Shown: positions 1-9,121, counted from the stretch's first letter. The stretch is 64,000 nt of DNA from Pseudoalteromonas sp. T1lg48 (GCF_002964785.1 NZ_PQCC01000002.1:492832-556831), one strand, 5' to 3'. A program made the numbers and translations. Notes: generated from the letters alone by a model not told the origin.

Positions 1-1204
1 CAATACGATCGGCGTACTTTTGCGCCGCCTTCGCCATTAATGGACGCTTGCCCTTGTCGCGGTCGCCGCCACAGCCGAACACACAGGTAACCTTGCCTGA
101 CGCATGCTGATGCAGCGCCTGTAGGGCCAATTCGATGGCATCGGGCGTATGAGCATAATCAACCACACAGGTCAGACCGTTAGCGGCGCTGTAGGCCTGC
201 ATGCGTCCGGCGATGGGCTGTAGTTGTTTGCAGGCAGCCAACAACTGCTCTAGTGGATAGCCCAGTCCCAACAAAGTGGCCAGCGCGGCCCCCAGATTAT
301 ACAGGTTAAACTCGCCAAACAGCGGTAAGGTGACTTCACCCTCGCCCCAACTGCTTTCGATATGCGCCTTCAAGCCATGGGGAAGGAATTGCACCTTGCT
401 GAAATACAGATAACGGCCATGGGTGGGTGGCAGCGTTTTACGGCCATACACCACCAACTCGGGAAATTCATATTTTTCCAGCCAGGTCTGTGCCACCGCA
501 TCGTCCTGATTGAGCACCACCAACTCGGCATCGCAATCACGCATCAGGATCAGCTTGGCATCGCCGTAGCTTTGCATATCACCATGGTAGTCGAGGTGAT
601 CACGGGATAAATTGGTGAACACTGCGGCCTTAAAACGACTGTTGGCAACACGTCCCTGGATCAGGCCATGAGACGACACTTCCATCGCCACCAGCTCTTT
701 TTGCTGCTCTTTTAGCTGAGCAAAGATCTGCTGCAGCTCAACACTCGAGGGTGTGGTGTTGGCCAGTTCATTGAGCTTGTCCAGCTCACCCCAGCCTAAG
801 GTACCGATAATGGCACTGGGATGTTGGCAATGCTGAGCCAGGGTGGCGATCATCGCCGTAGTCGATGACTTGCCATTGGTGCCGGTTACCCCGACCAAAT
901 CGAAGGCATGACTGGGCTGGCCATAAAAGCTCGCCGCCAGCTCGCTTAAACGCAGGCTGAGACGATCAATGACGATAATGCGCGCATCGTCGCAATTTAG
1001 TTCACAGCGACTGTCGGCAATCACCGCACTGGCGCCTTGGGCGATGGCTTGCTGAGCAAACTGACCGCCGTCGAGTTGATGACCTTTAATGGCCACAAAC
1101 ACATCGCCACGTTGAACGCGGCGACTATCTAATTGTAATTCGTTGACCAAGCCTATCTCGGTATCGATTCCCCAAGGGGCGAGTACTTCGCGAAGATTAC
1201 GCAT
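1..1204 (-). CDS. murE: UDP-MurNAc-tripeptide synthetase MurE (partial, C-terminus off window)
   Basis: Cytoplasmic Mur ligase that adds the third stem-peptide residue (meso-diaminopimelate in Gram-negatives) to UDP-MurNAc-L-Ala-D-Glu during peptidoglycan synthesis. About 401 residues are visible, open to the window edge. The ATP-binding loop reads GVTGTNGKSST, followed by the central Mur ligase domain (YAHTPDAIELAL) and CVFGCGGDRDKGKR. The DNPR motif that selects diaminopimelate should lie just beyond the edge. I chose the ATG at 1204 because GGAGG stands directly upstream. It overlaps the ftsI stop by 8 nt, which suggests translational coupling in the dcw operon. Identity is secure. Confidence 0.95.
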   Translation of the reverse strand, partial: MRNLREVLAPWGIDTEIGLVNELQLDSRRVQRGDVFVAIKGHQLDGGQFAQQAIAQGASAVIADSRCELNCDDARIIVIDRLSLRLSELAASFYGQPSHAFDLVGVTGTNGKSSTTAMIATLAQHCQHPSAIIGTLGWGELDKLNELANTTPSSVELQQIFAQLKEQQKELVAMEVSSHGLIQGRVANSRFKAAVFTNLSRDHLDYHGDMQSYGDAKLILMRDCDAELVVLNQDDAVAQTWLEKYEFPELVVYGRKTLPPTHGRYLYFSKVQFLPHGLKAHIESSWGEGEVTLPLFGEFNLYNLGAALATLLGLGYPLEQLLAACKQLQPIAGRMQAYSAANGLTCVVDYAHTPDAIELALQALHQHASGKVTCVFGCGGDRDKGKRPLMAKAAQKYADRI

Positions 1205-3020
1205 CTCCACCTCCTTTTACTGCTAGGTTGGCTACCGGTTCTAAATCGGGCGCCACGTTCAGAATACGCAGCGCATTGGAAATGATTTCAGCAAAGGCCG
1301 GACCCGCGGTGGCACCGCCATAATACACATCACCACCGGGTTCGTTGACCATGACCACCACAGCCAGGCGCGGGTCGCTGACCGGACCGACACCGGCAAA
1401 ATAGCCGACATATTCGTCGCCGTATCCGCCGGCAACCGCTTTCTTAGATGTACCTGTCTTCGCCGCGACGCGATAACCGTCGACCTTCACCTTGGATGCG
1501 GTGCCGCCCTTCTCAAATACGCTTTCCATCATTTCGACAACGGCTTTAGCGTCTTGTTCTTGAAAAACACGCTCTCCGGGTAAGGGTTCTTCTTGTTTTA
1601 ATATGGTCAGAGGGCGTGAAATGCCGCCGGCACCCAGGGTCGCATAAAAGCGCGCCAACTGGGCCGTGCTCACCGAAATGGCATAACCGAACGACAGCGT
1701 GGCAATTTCAAAATCGGACCAACGGCGGTTTGGATAAAACAGGCCGCTGCTTTCGCCTATCATACCGGTGCCGGTGTCGCTGCCAAAGCCTACGCGCTCG
1801 AACAGGCCAACAAAATAATCTTTAGGCAGATCTTGGGAGATCTTCGCCACACCCATGTTACTTGAAACCTTGAGGATCTCGCGCAGTGACATCTCGCCAC
1901 GGTTACGGGTGTCTTGTACCAGGCTGCCACCAACACGCATCCAGCCCGGATAGGTGTCTATGGTATCGTTGGCGTCGATATTGCCATAATCCAAACCGGC
2001 CAGGATAGTCAGCGGTTTAATGGTTGAACCCGGCTCGAACAGGTCGGTAATAGCGCGGTTACGACGTTTATGGGGCGCCGCATCTTCCAAATTATTGGGA
2101 TTAAACGAAGGACTGTTAACCATGGCCAGGATCTCGCCGGTTTTAACATCCACCACCATGGCGGAGCCGGATGTTGCCTTATAGGTCAGTACCGCAGATT
2201 TAAGCGCTTTGTAGGCAATAACCTGAATACGCTGATCGATAGACAGCTGAATGTCTTCCGGCTCCACGCGCTGGCGCTCGTCCAAGACGGCAACTTCGCG
2301 GCCACGGGCATCCTTACGAATAGTGCGGCGCCCTTCGGTACCGGTCAGCGCTTCGTCATAGAGCTTTTCGATGCCCTCGATACCATGGCCGTCGATATTG
2401 GTAAAACCGAGTACATGGGCGGTGACTTCACCGGCTGGGTAATAACGTTTGGACTCGTCAAGCAGGTGCACACCGGGCAGATTCAGCTCATCGATATAGT
2501 TGGCCACCGCCGGTGTTACCTGACGTTTTAGGTAGATAAATCGACGGTCTTTGTCGCCGGTTAAGCGGGTATCAACATTGGCACGCTCTAGGCGCAACAC
2601 ATCGGCAAGCTCGCGCCAGCGCATATCCTGCTTGTAAAAGGCGGTCTTAAGTTCGGCCAGGTGAGCCGGACGGTCGAGGATATCCTGCGGATCTTCCCCT
2701 TGCTTTTTCGCGCGCTTCACCACCTTGCTTTGCAGGTACTTGTCGATAGCCTTAGGGTCGGCATAAACGCTGACCACGGGCACACTTACAGCCAGCTCTT
2801 TGCCCTGACGGTCGAAGATCATGCCGCGCTGCACATGCAACTTTTCTACCCTTACGGTGCGCTTAGCATTTTCACTGCGCGCCTTATCCGGCTCGATCAC
2901 CTGCAAATAGGCGGCACGGGCCACCAGCGTCACAAAAACCAGCAGCACAGCAGCGCATACCAGCACAAAACGCCAGGTAATTAAATTGTTTGCATTGCTT
3001 TTGCGTTTCGCTGCTCTCAT
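1197..3020 (-). CDS. ftsI: Peptidoglycan transpeptidase FtsI (PBP3)
   Basis: Septal D,D-transpeptidase that cross-links peptidoglycan at the division site with FtsW. The 607 residues show a basic cytoplasmic N-terminus, one membrane anchor (about 17-36), the PBP dimerisation domain (about 60-230) and the transpeptidase domain. The three catalytic motifs are present: STIK with nucleophile Ser332, SSN at 386-388 and KTGT at 521-524. Length fits the family (588 in E. coli). The ATG overlaps the ftsL stop by 4 nt and the gene runs into murE, the standard dcw order. Nothing unusual is seen. Confidence 0.97.
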   Translation of the reverse strand: MRAAKRKSNANNLITWRFVLVCAAVLLVFVTLVARAAYLQVIEPDKARSENAKRTVRVEKLHVQRGMIFDRQGKELAVSVPVVSVYADPKAIDKYLQSKVVKRAKKQGEDPQDILDRPAHLAELKTAFYKQDMRWRELADVLRLERANVDTRLTGDKDRRFIYLKRQVTPAVANYIDELNLPGVHLLDESKRYYPAGEVTAHVLGFTNIDGHGIEGIEKLYDEALTGTEGRRTIRKDARGREVAVLDERQRVEPEDIQLSIDQRIQVIAYKALKSAVLTYKATSGSAMVVDVKTGEILAMVNSPSFNPNNLEDAAPHKRRNRAITDLFEPGSTIKPLTILAGLDYGNIDANDTIDTYPGWMRVGGSLVQDTRNRGEMSLREILKVSSNMGVAKISQDLPKDYFVGLFERVGFGSDTGTGMIGESSGLFYPNRRWSDFEIATLSFGYAISVSTAQLARFYATLGAGGISRPLTILKQEEPLPGERVFQEQDAKAVVEMMESVFEKGGTASKVKVDGYRVAAKTGTSKKAVAGGYGDEYVGYFAGVGPVSDPRLAVVVMVNEPGGDVYYGGATAGPAFAEIISNALRILNVAPDLEPVANLAVKGGGDA

Positions 3021-3343
3021 GGCACTATCACCACTTCTTCATCTTCACTGGTTGGTCGCTTCATATTCAGCTGCTCGGTGGCAATTTGCTCAATCCGTGC
3101 ATGCTGAGAATAAAATTCTTCTTCTACCAATAAATAACGCCAATTTAGGTCAAGCTCGTCACGTTCTTGCAGCAGCTTGTCTTGAGCAATCAGCTGCGCC
3201 CGTGATAAGTGCGTTACCTGGACTATGGCTAACGCACTGAACAGAATAGAAAAAAGCAGCCCCAACGTTAGCTTGTTGTCAATCAATCCCCGTATAATCT
3301 CGACGAAGAGGTTTGGTTGGCGTTTTACTGGTTGTTGGCTCAT
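3017..3343 (-). CDS. ftsL: Cell division protein FtsL
   Basis: Small bitopic membrane protein of the FtsQLB divisome complex that helps activate FtsWI. The 108 residues have a short cytoplasmic N-terminus, one membrane segment (about 24-45, [17 protein letters not shown]) and a periplasmic helical region (about 46-95) rich in charged residues that should form the coiled coil with FtsB. Sequence is poorly conserved in this family, so the call rests on size, topology and position. It overlaps rsmH upstream and ftsI downstream by 4 nt each (ATGA junctions). Confidence 0.93.
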   Translation of the reverse strand: MSQQPVKRQPNLFVEIIRGLIDNKLTLGLLFSILFSALAIVQVTHLSRAQLIAQDKLLQERDELDLNWRYLLVEEEFYSQHARIEQIATEQLNMKRPTSEDEEVVIVP

Positions 3344-4278
3344 CCCAATCTCTCGGCTACACGAAGGACGGAGCTGCGCGCACGGCTATTGCGAGCGATC
3401 TCTTCATCACTCGGCTTAATGGCTTTGCCTACTGCCTTTAACGTCAGTTCTTTCTTTAATTGTGCGTCGGTTAATGGCAGACCTCTAGGCACAGCCTCTC
3501 CCTTGCTCTGCTTTTTGATAAATTGTTTTACGATTCGGTCTTCCAACGAATGGAAGGAAATCACCACCAGGCGACCACCGGGTTTAAGCACCGACAGAGA
3601 TGCCTGCAGCGCGGTTTGAATCTCTTCTAGTTCGCTGTTGATATAAATACGAATGGCCTGAAAGGTACGTGTGGCCGGGTGCTTGTGTTTGTCTTTCACC
3701 GGCACCGCCTCGTCAATTAACTGGGCCAATTGCGCCGTGGAGTTAATCTCGGTGTGTGCTCGGGTTTCGATGATCTTGGTGGCAATACGGCGGGCAAATT
3801 TCTCTTCGCCGTACTTTTTAAACACAAACACCATGTCCTCTAATTCAGCCTCGGCCAACCACTGGGCGGCACTGCGCCCCTGGCTTGGGTCCATACGCAT
3901 ATCCAGCGGGCCGTCTTTCATAAAGCTGAAGCCACGTCCGGCATCGTCCAGCTGCGGCGAAGAAACGCCGATATCCAACAAGATACCATCGACCTGGCCG
4001 GTGATCCCGGCCGCCTCGGCGACCTCATCAAGGCGCGAAAAGCGACTATGGGCAATGCTAAAACGAGGGTCGTTGGCAAAGCGCTCAGCGGCGGCAATGG
4101 CCGTAGGGTCCTGATCTATGGCCTGTAAGCGGCCCTTTTCTCCCAAACGGGCAAGAATCTCGCTGGAGTGGCCGCCACGGCCAAAGGTACCATCGATGTA
4201 AATGCCGTCTGGCTTAATTGCTAAGGCATCAATGGTTTCCGTCATCAGTACGGAGATGTGTTGAAATTCTTCGCTCAT
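3340..4278 (-). CDS. rsmH: 16S rRNA (cytosine-1402-N4)-methyltransferase RsmH
   Basis: SAM-dependent enzyme that N4-methylates C1402 in the decoding centre of 16S rRNA. It has 312 residues, close to E. coli RsmH (313). The SAM-binding glycine region [15 protein letters not shown] is at about 28-42, and family motifs [26 protein letters not shown] and [14 protein letters not shown] follow. It lies second in the dcw operon, 23 nt after mraZ, and ends in a 4-nt overlap with ftsL. Confidence 0.97.
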   Translation of the reverse strand: MSEEFQHISVLMTETIDALAIKPDGIYIDGTFGRGGHSSEILARLGEKGRLQAIDQDPTAIAAAERFANDPRFSIAHSRFSRLDEVAEAAGITGQVDGILLDIGVSSPQLDDAGRGFSFMKDGPLDMRMDPSQGRSAAQWLAEAELEDMVFVFKKYGEEKFARRIATKIIETRAHTEINSTAQLAQLIDEAVPVKDKHKHPATRTFQAIRIYINSELEEIQTALQASLSVLKPGGRLVVISFHSLEDRIVKQFIKKQSKGEAVPRGLPLTDAQLKKELTLKAVGKAIKPSDEEIARNSRARSSVLRVAERLG

Positions 4279-4301
4279 GCGTGTGCTCGCGCCCTATAGA
4301 G

Positions 4302-4760
4302 TTAGAATGAAAAATCGCCGAGATCTTCATCCTGATCAAAATCTTGTTCTAATTCGATGGCAATATCTTTGGCCATCCGCTCTTGCCACAACGTCTCATC
4401 CCAGATTTCAAACTTGTTCGATTGCCCTACTAAGACGATCTTCTTGCCGAGTTTCGCATAATCGCGCAGGTTCGGTGCCAGTAACACGCGCCCATTCTTA
4501 TCAAGCTGATAATCCATGGCGTTACCCAGCACCAAGCGCTGCATGCGTTTGGCTCGTTCTTTCATATTCGATAGGGCGGCGAGACGCTGTTCAACGATTT
4601 GCCATTCACTGAGGGAGTAAAGCAACAAACAGGGGTCGCCAATATTGATGGTGCATATAATTTCGCCGCCATTATCCGCAAGCAGCTGATTACGATACTT
4701 GGTTGGTATCGCAAACCGGCCCTTGTCATCAAGGCTGAGTGTGCTTGTGCCGCGAAACAT
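4302..4760 (-). CDS. mraZ: Transcriptional regulator MraZ
   Basis: First gene of the dcw cluster. It encodes a ring-forming DNA-binding repressor of the AbrB/SpoVT type that autoregulates the operon. The 152 residues match the usual length exactly, with two MraZ half domains carrying the DKGRFAIPTKYR and DKNGRVLLAPNLR motifs. No strong Shine-Dalgarno is visible before the ATG. Upstream, at 4811-4850, lie four direct repeats of the MraZ-box type, which supports autoregulation. Confidence 0.96.
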   Translation of the reverse strand: MFRGTSTLSLDDKGRFAIPTKYRNQLLADNGGEIICTINIGDPCLLLYSLSEWQIVEQRLAALSNMKERAKRMQRLVLGNAMDYQLDKNGRVLLAPNLRDYAKLGKKIVLVGQSNKFEIWDETLWQERMAKDIAIELEQDFDQDEDLGDFSF

Positions 4761-4810
4761 GAGTTAAAAATGCCGTCCGTTTGTTGCTTATTATTGTTTG
4801 CGGGTCATAG

Positions 4811-4850
4811 ATCCATAAAGATCCACTTATACCCACAATTTCCCACTGAA
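4811..4850 (-). promoter_or_regulatory. MraZ operator: 10-bp-spaced TGGG direct repeats
   Basis: On the minus strand GTGGGA (4846-4841), GTGGGT (4836-4831), GTGGAT (4826-4821) and a weaker TATGGAT (4817-4811) repeat exactly every 10 bp. E. coli MraZ binds TGGGN direct repeats separated by 5 nt between the mraZ promoter and its start codon. Spacing and location here agree, with a fourth, degenerate repeat. Autorepression is inferred. Confidence 0.85.
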
Positions 4851-4854
4851 CTAC

Positions 4855-4884
4855 AGTCTAGGGCTTGACAAGGCTTTTTGTCAA
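4855..4884 (-). promoter_or_regulatory. Probable sigma-70 promoter of the dcw cluster
   Basis: On the minus strand a perfect -35 TTGACA (4884-4879) is followed after 18 bp by TAGACT (4860-4855). Transcription would begin near 4848, inside the MraZ repeats. The -35 lies in a 7-bp inverted repeat (CTTGACA / TGTCAAG) that could hold another operator. Predicted from sequence only. Confidence 0.65.
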
Positions 4885-5089
4885 GCAATGAAAGTATGGA
4901 AAATGGCGCGAAACCCTAGATAAAATGCGGCCTTAAGGGAAGTCTATGAATTAGGTGGAAAAAAGTGGATCGAGTGATTAGATACCCTGCTTTCGTTCAC
5001 TTTTTATTCAAGTTTAACCTTGAAAAGCTCAGGCTATTCGCCCCCTAGAGCGGATAAAAGCTAGGTATTTTGTATTAAAAATTGAGCGT

Positions 5090-5131
5090 AAAAAAGGCAG
5101 AAACCGGCTGTGATTAGCCGCCATTTCTGCC
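5090..5131 (-). terminator. Intrinsic terminator of the pirin/yqjG transcript
   Basis: Inverted repeat GGCAGAAA...TTTCTGCC with an inner GGCT/AGCC pair, followed on the minus strand by a run of six T. It lies about 130 bp after the stop of the glutathionyl-hydroquinone reductase gene. No gene is seen in 4885-5260; an open frame at 5143-5427 is a shadow. Confidence 0.8.
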
Positions 5132-5260
5132 CTCGGAGTGCCTTAATAAGGGACTAGATTGAATTCGGATAATTTTACACATAAAGACGCAAGCAAGTAA
5201 AAACCAGACAAGAGAGTGTCGCGCCGGGTAGTTACCAACGCGACATAAATTACCACACGC

Positions 5261-6241
5261 CTAAGCGAAAAAGCGGCGGTTATGAGGGCGAGTAAAGTCG
5301 AGGCTGGGTCCCTTAGGCACCACGCGGGTGGGGTTAATTTGCCCATGGCTAAAATAATAGTGACGCTTAATATGGCTAAAATCGGTGGTTTCGGCCACAC
5401 CCGGGTACTGATACAGCTCACGCACATATTGAGATAAGTTCGGATAACTCTCTATGGTGCGCAGGTTGCACTTAAAATGGCCGAAGTACACGGCATCAAA
5501 GCGGATCAAGGTAGTGAATAAACGCCAGTCTGCCTCGGTGAGCCTGTTGCCCACCAAATAGCGCTGCTTACTCAGGCGCAGCTCCAGATGATCGAGGGCC
5601 TTAAACAAATCATCAAAGGCTTGCTCATAGGCTCGCTGCGAGGTGGCAAAACCGGCGCGATACACGCCATTATTGATATTTTCGTAAACAAAGGCGTTGA
5701 TCTCGTCTATTTCGCTGCGCAACTCACTCGGATAAAAGTCTTGTTCGTCCCCAGTCAGGGCGTTAAACGCCGAGTTAAACATGCGTATGATTTCCGCTGA
5801 TTCATTGCTGACAATGCGGTTGGTTTGTTTGTCCCACAGCACGGGTACGGTCACCCGACCGCTATAATCGGCTTTATTACGCGTGTAGATCTGGTGCATA
5901 AACTCGCTGGCAAACAAAGCGTCGCCGCTACTACCTTCTCCTTGATTGAAGGTCCAACCGTTTGAGAGCATATCCGGGCTGACCACGGACACACCTATGT
6001 AGTTCTCCAGGCCCTTAAGTTTGCGAAATATCAGGGTGCGATGGGCCCAGGGGCAAGCCAGAGATACATATAAATGGTAGCGCCCCTTTTGTGCCTTAAA
6101 CCCCGCATCACCACTTGGGCCCGCTTCACCTTCGGCCGTCACCCAGTTACGCAACTGAGCCGCTTCACGGTTAAATTCACCCTGACTCGATTCGGTGTCA
6201 TACCATTGATCACGCCATTTACCTTGAACTAATAATCCCAT
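5261..6241 (-). CDS. yqjG: Glutathionyl-hydroquinone reductase (YqjG/Xi-class GST)
   Basis: Cytoplasmic Xi-class glutathione transferase that reduces glutathionyl-hydroquinones with glutathione. The 326 residues match YqjG (328). The catalytic Cys63 lies in the signature CPWAHR in the thioredoxin-like N-terminal domain, and the helical C-terminal domain follows from about residue 170. It sits 9 nt downstream of a pirin gene in one operon. In E. coli yqjG is also in the same neighbourhood as a pirin-like gene (yhaK). A role in quinone or aromatic electrophile detoxification is inferred from the family. Confidence 0.93.
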   Translation of the reverse strand: MGLLVQGKWRDQWYDTESSQGEFNREAAQLRNWVTAEGEAGPSGDAGFKAQKGRYHLYVSLACPWAHRTLIFRKLKGLENYIGVSVVSPDMLSNGWTFNQGEGSSGDALFASEFMHQIYTRNKADYSGRVTVPVLWDKQTNRIVSNESAEIIRMFNSAFNALTGDEQDFYPSELRSEIDEINAFVYENINNGVYRAGFATSQRAYEQAFDDLFKALDHLELRLSKQRYLVGNRLTEADWRLFTTLIRFDAVYFGHFKCNLRTIESYPNLSQYVRELYQYPGVAETTDFSHIKRHYYFSHGQINPTRVVPKGPSLDFTRPHNRRFFA

Positions 6242-6250
6242 GCTGCTCTC

Positions 6251-7084
6251 CTATTCGATTGTACCAAAACGACCGGCCTGATAGTCCCGCACCGCTTGCA
6301 TCAACTCTTCCTGCGTGGTCATCACGAAGGGCCCCATATGGGCTATAGGCTGCTCCAAAGGCTCACCGGCCAGGAGCAAAGCGCCGCCTCCGTGCTCCGA
6401 GCTAAGAGCAATGTCACTGCCCGGCTCAAGGATCAAGAGATCACCCGCCTTATATTGGCCCTGCGCCAAGCTGCCCGTATGGATATAGACCATCACCTTA
6501 GACTGATGTAACGGTGCCAAATCTAGCCGCCCGCCAGGTTGCAGCTCCACATCGGCCAACGCCGCATCTGCCGCCAGATTATTAAGCGGCGACTCGGCCA
6601 GCTGTTCTGCCACTTGCCAACGACCACCAAGCGCTCGCAGACGAGCGCCGGCACCATTTTCAATGACCGGCAAGGGAGCGGAGGTAGAATCCTGGTAGCG
6701 AGGCGGACGCATTTTGTCGGCACTCGGCATATTGATCCAAATTTGAAAACCATGCAGGCCCTCACTTTCGGCCAAGGGCATTTCACTGTGTATGACCCCA
6801 CGACCCGTACTCATCCACTGCACATCGCCGCTGCGAATGGCCTTTTGATTACCCAGGTGATCCCTGTGCTCAAAACCGCCTTTTATCAGATAGGTAAAGG
6901 TTTCGATGCCGCGGTGGGGATGCGGCGGAAAGCCACCCATATAATCTTTTCGATCGTCGGATTTAAGCTCGTCCAGCATTAAAAAAGGGTCAAGGTAACG
7001 ACCATCAAAACCGGCCACGCGGCGAATATTAACGCCGTCACCATCCTGGGTCGGCTGAGCGCGTAAAACATGTAAAACTTTCAT
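6251..7084 (-). CDS. Pirin family protein
   Basis: Bicupin of the pirin family; bacterial members include quercetin 2,3-dioxygenases and redox sensors. The 277 residues carry the N-terminal metal site at His55, His57 (HPHRGIET), His99 and Glu101 (GVIHSEMP), spaced as in human pirin. The C-terminal cupin has no full metal site. It heads an operon with yqjG 9 nt downstream. A perfect 7-bp inverted repeat at 7163-7179 lies about 80 bp upstream and may be its operator. The physiological substrate is unknown; quercetinase activity is possible but unproven. Confidence 0.88.
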   Translation of the reverse strand: MKVLHVLRAQPTQDGDGVNIRRVAGFDGRYLDPFLMLDELKSDDRKDYMGGFPPHPHRGIETFTYLIKGGFEHRDHLGNQKAIRSGDVQWMSTGRGVIHSEMPLAESEGLHGFQIWINMPSADKMRPPRYQDSTSAPLPVIENGAGARLRALGGRWQVAEQLAESPLNNLAADAALADVELQPGGRLDLAPLHQSKVMVYIHTGSLAQGQYKAGDLLILEPGSDIALSSEHGGGALLLAGEPLEQPIAHMGPFVMTTQEELMQAVRDYQAGRFGTIE

Positions 7085-7162
7085 TGGGTTTCTCCAAAGT
7101 TCTGTTACAGCCAGTTTAGTGTGCGTTTTTGTGAATTGTAATGCGGGAAATCAGCAAGGAAG

Positions 7163-7179
7163 ATGCTAATTTTTAGCAT
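7163..7179. promoter_or_regulatory. Candidate operator upstream of pirin gene
   Basis: Perfect inverted repeat ATGCTAA-TTT-TTAGCAT in the 269-bp pirin/TetR divergent region. It fits the loose LysR box T-N11-A. In E. coli the LysR-type regulator YhaJ lies next to yqjG and yhaK, but no LysR gene is in this window, so the binding protein is unknown. Confidence 0.4.
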
Positions 7180-7355
7180 ACTGAATCGGATGTCCTCTTA
7201 CATAAAGGGTAACTACTTGTAACTGCCTCACACCAAGAGACACACAGAGTTAAAATACGTGCCTACATTTGACAATTTGTAACCTAAGTTTGCCTGGTCG
7301 CCACTGGTCGTTGACAGCATTAGACCCAAAGGATAATAATCCTCCTGCCTTAAGT

Positions 7356-7366
7356 GAACGTTCGTT
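7356..7366. promoter_or_regulatory. Candidate TetR operator, autoregulatory site
   Basis: GAACGTTCGTT overlaps the region just before the TetR ATG at 7372. It shares the 9-base core GAACGTTCG with the palindrome at 8010-8019 before the DUF2860 gene. A shared palindromic core before a TetR gene and its neighbour is the usual operator arrangement. A second small inverted repeat (AGGAT-AATA-ATCCT) lies at 7330-7343. Confidence 0.55.
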
Positions 7367-7371
7367 TTGTT

Positions 7372-7944
7372 ATGAGATTAAAAGACGATAATAAAAAGCA
7401 AGCCATCTATCGCGCTGCCATGCGAGTCGTCACCGAGCAAGGGCTTGCCGGTGCATCCATGTCGAAAATTGGCCGGGCGGCCGGCGTATCGGCATCAACC
7501 TTATATGTTTATTTTGAAAATAAGGAAGACATGCTCAACAAGCTGTATGTGATGCTCAAGGAAGAATCGGCAAATGCCTATTTCGGCGACGTGAATAGCG
7601 ACACCTCGGTAAAGAGTGTTTTTTGCCAGTACATTCGTAATATGTTTGCTTTTTTTATCGCTAATCCCATTATGTTTTCTTTTCAGGAGCAATTTAAAAA
7701 TTCGCCCAATATCAGTGCCCAGGCGCGTGCACGGGGCCTAGAGTGCGATGCACCTTTACATGAGCTCTACACCCGGGCCGTAACTGAAGGCTTGGTAGTC
7801 AGTTACCCTAAGCCGGTTGTACATGCACTGACCATAGCCCCGATCACCCACCTGATCCAGGCTCACCTGAACCGGGAAATCGAGGTGGACGCACAATTAC
7901 TCGAGGCGACAGTCGATATGGCATGGCGCGCGGTTAGCCGCTAA
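7372..7944 (+). CDS. TetR/AcrR family transcriptional regulator
   Basis: 190-residue TetR-type repressor. The N-terminal helix-turn-helix is clear (about 20-50, with MSKIGRAAGVSASTLYVYFE); the remaining helices form the ligand and dimerisation domain, whose effector is unknown. A GTG at 7354 would add six residues, but it puts the start inside the candidate operator and far from any Shine-Dalgarno, so I prefer ATG 7372 even though its ribosome site is weak. It is followed by a DUF2860 outer-membrane protein gene with a matching palindrome upstream, which it probably represses. Confidence 0.88.
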   Translation: MRLKDDNKKQAIYRAAMRVVTEQGLAGASMSKIGRAAGVSASTLYVYFENKEDMLNKLYVMLKEESANAYFGDVNSDTSVKSVFCQYIRNMFAFFIANPIMFSFQEQFKNSPNISAQARARGLECDAPLHELYTRAVTEGLVVSYPKPVVHALTIAPITHLIQAHLNREIEVDAQLLEATVDMAWRAVSR

Positions 7945-8009
7945 ATCTCTTTAGAGCCAAATACACAAGCAGGTAATACACACCTGTTTTTTTACACCAC
8001 TTAAAAGAA

Positions 8010-8019
8010 CGAACGTTCG
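8010..8019. promoter_or_regulatory. Candidate TetR operator upstream of DUF2860 gene
   Basis: Perfect 10-bp palindrome CGAACGTTCG, flanked as AACGAACGTTCGGTT, about 65 bp upstream of the DUF2860 start codon and sharing its core with the site at 7356. Consistent with the adjacent TetR protein controlling both genes. Confidence 0.6.
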
Positions 8020-8083
8020 GTTAATAAAGTTAAGTTATTTACCAAGTCATTGCAAAAGTTTTTAACCGTGGAGACACAGAAGT

Positions 8084-9064
8084 ATGAAGATTCAATATTT
8101 AGCACCTATCGCCTTTCTAGCCAGTGGCAGTGCCTTCGCCGATTTAGGTGAGGCGGGTTGGAGTGGCGACGTATCCTTTATAGCCAGTGCGCGCAGCCAC
8201 AAAAGTAACCTTTATAGCGGTGATGATAAGGTCAAAAACGGCACCTTGAATAGCAAGGGCAACAAAGAAGACGACGTGGTTGCCTTCCCTATTGGTACGG
8301 TCAAATACACCTTTGGCGATACCAACAACCAGCAATTCTTTATTAATGGCGAAACCCGTGATGGCGTTCGCACCGGGTTGTTTTCCGTTGCCCTGGGTTA
8401 CCGCGTGGAGGTGGGCGGGAAATCCACTCTGGCCGTGGCCTTGATCCCCAATGTGATCGCCGATGAAGTCTGGCGTGACCCCTACATGACCGACGAGCGC
8501 CGCCACGACACCGATATGGGAGATGATGCGGTACGCATTACCTACAAGAATATTCTCGATACCAACTTCTACGCCCAGCTGACCGGATTTAGCCGTAAGG
8601 TTGACGATGAAGATTCAGGCCTCAATAGTTACTCCGCGTTTCAAGACCAGCTCGAACGTGAAGGCAATGGTTACTACCTTGAAGCCGGTTATGTATTTGA
8701 CCTGGGTCCACAGTCGAATTTCAAACTAGGCGCCAACTATAATGATTTCGATGCCGATGGCGAGGCCATGTCCCTGGACGGTTACGGCGTAGAGCTAACC
8801 TACACCACAGTATTCGGTAATCACTCCCTGGCTCTGTCGGCGCGCTACCGCAGTACGGAAAATGATGAATTGAACCCTATTTTCAATCAGGTGCAAGAAG
8901 ATGATCGATACTCGGCCATAGTGGCGTACAGCTATGACAAAATTGAGGGCTGGGACAACTGGTCGTTTGTAGCCTCTGGAGGTACACGTCGCACCGACTC
9001 CAACATTGAGTTCTACGACGAAACCGAAAACTTTGCCGCCATGGGCCTGCGCTACCGTTTTTAA
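8084..9064 (+). CDS. DUF2860 family outer-membrane protein
   Basis: 326 residues with a signal peptide (cleavage likely after SAFA, residue 19). The mature part alternates charged turns with amphipathic strands and ends in an aromatic residue (GLRYRF), the usual signature of an outer-membrane beta-barrel. It resembles the DUF2860 family seen in Vibrio and Alteromonadales, whose function is not established. The start has GGAG upstream. A candidate TetR operator lies upstream and an intrinsic terminator at 9095-9121. A role in uptake or efflux of the TetR ligand is only an inference. Confidence 0.82.
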   Translation: MKIQYLAPIAFLASGSAFADLGEAGWSGDVSFIASARSHKSNLYSGDDKVKNGTLNSKGNKEDDVVAFPIGTVKYTFGDTNNQQFFINGETRDGVRTGLFSVALGYRVEVGGKSTLAVALIPNVIADEVWRDPYMTDERRHDTDMGDDAVRITYKNILDTNFYAQLTGFSRKVDDEDSGLNSYSAFQDQLEREGNGYYLEAGYVFDLGPQSNFKLGANYNDFDADGEAMSLDGYGVELTYTTVFGNHSLALSARYRSTENDELNPIFNQVQEDDRYSAIVAYSYDKIEGWDNWSFVASGGTRRTDSNIEFYDETENFAAMGLRYRF

Positions 9065-9094
9065 AGCCAAGAGCGATGCACAAGGAAGTGATTT

Positions 9095-9121
9095 AAAGCG
9101 AGCTAGATGCTCGCTTTTTTT
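9095..9121 (+). terminator. Intrinsic terminator after DUF2860 gene
   Basis: Stem AAAGCGAGC/GCTCGCTTT with a TAGAT loop and a run of seven T, 30 bp after the stop codon. Confidence 0.9.

Noticed and set aside
5143..5427. 94-residue minus-strand frame after mraZ
   Set aside because: It overlaps the end of the yqjG gene in another frame and has no ribosome site or family features.
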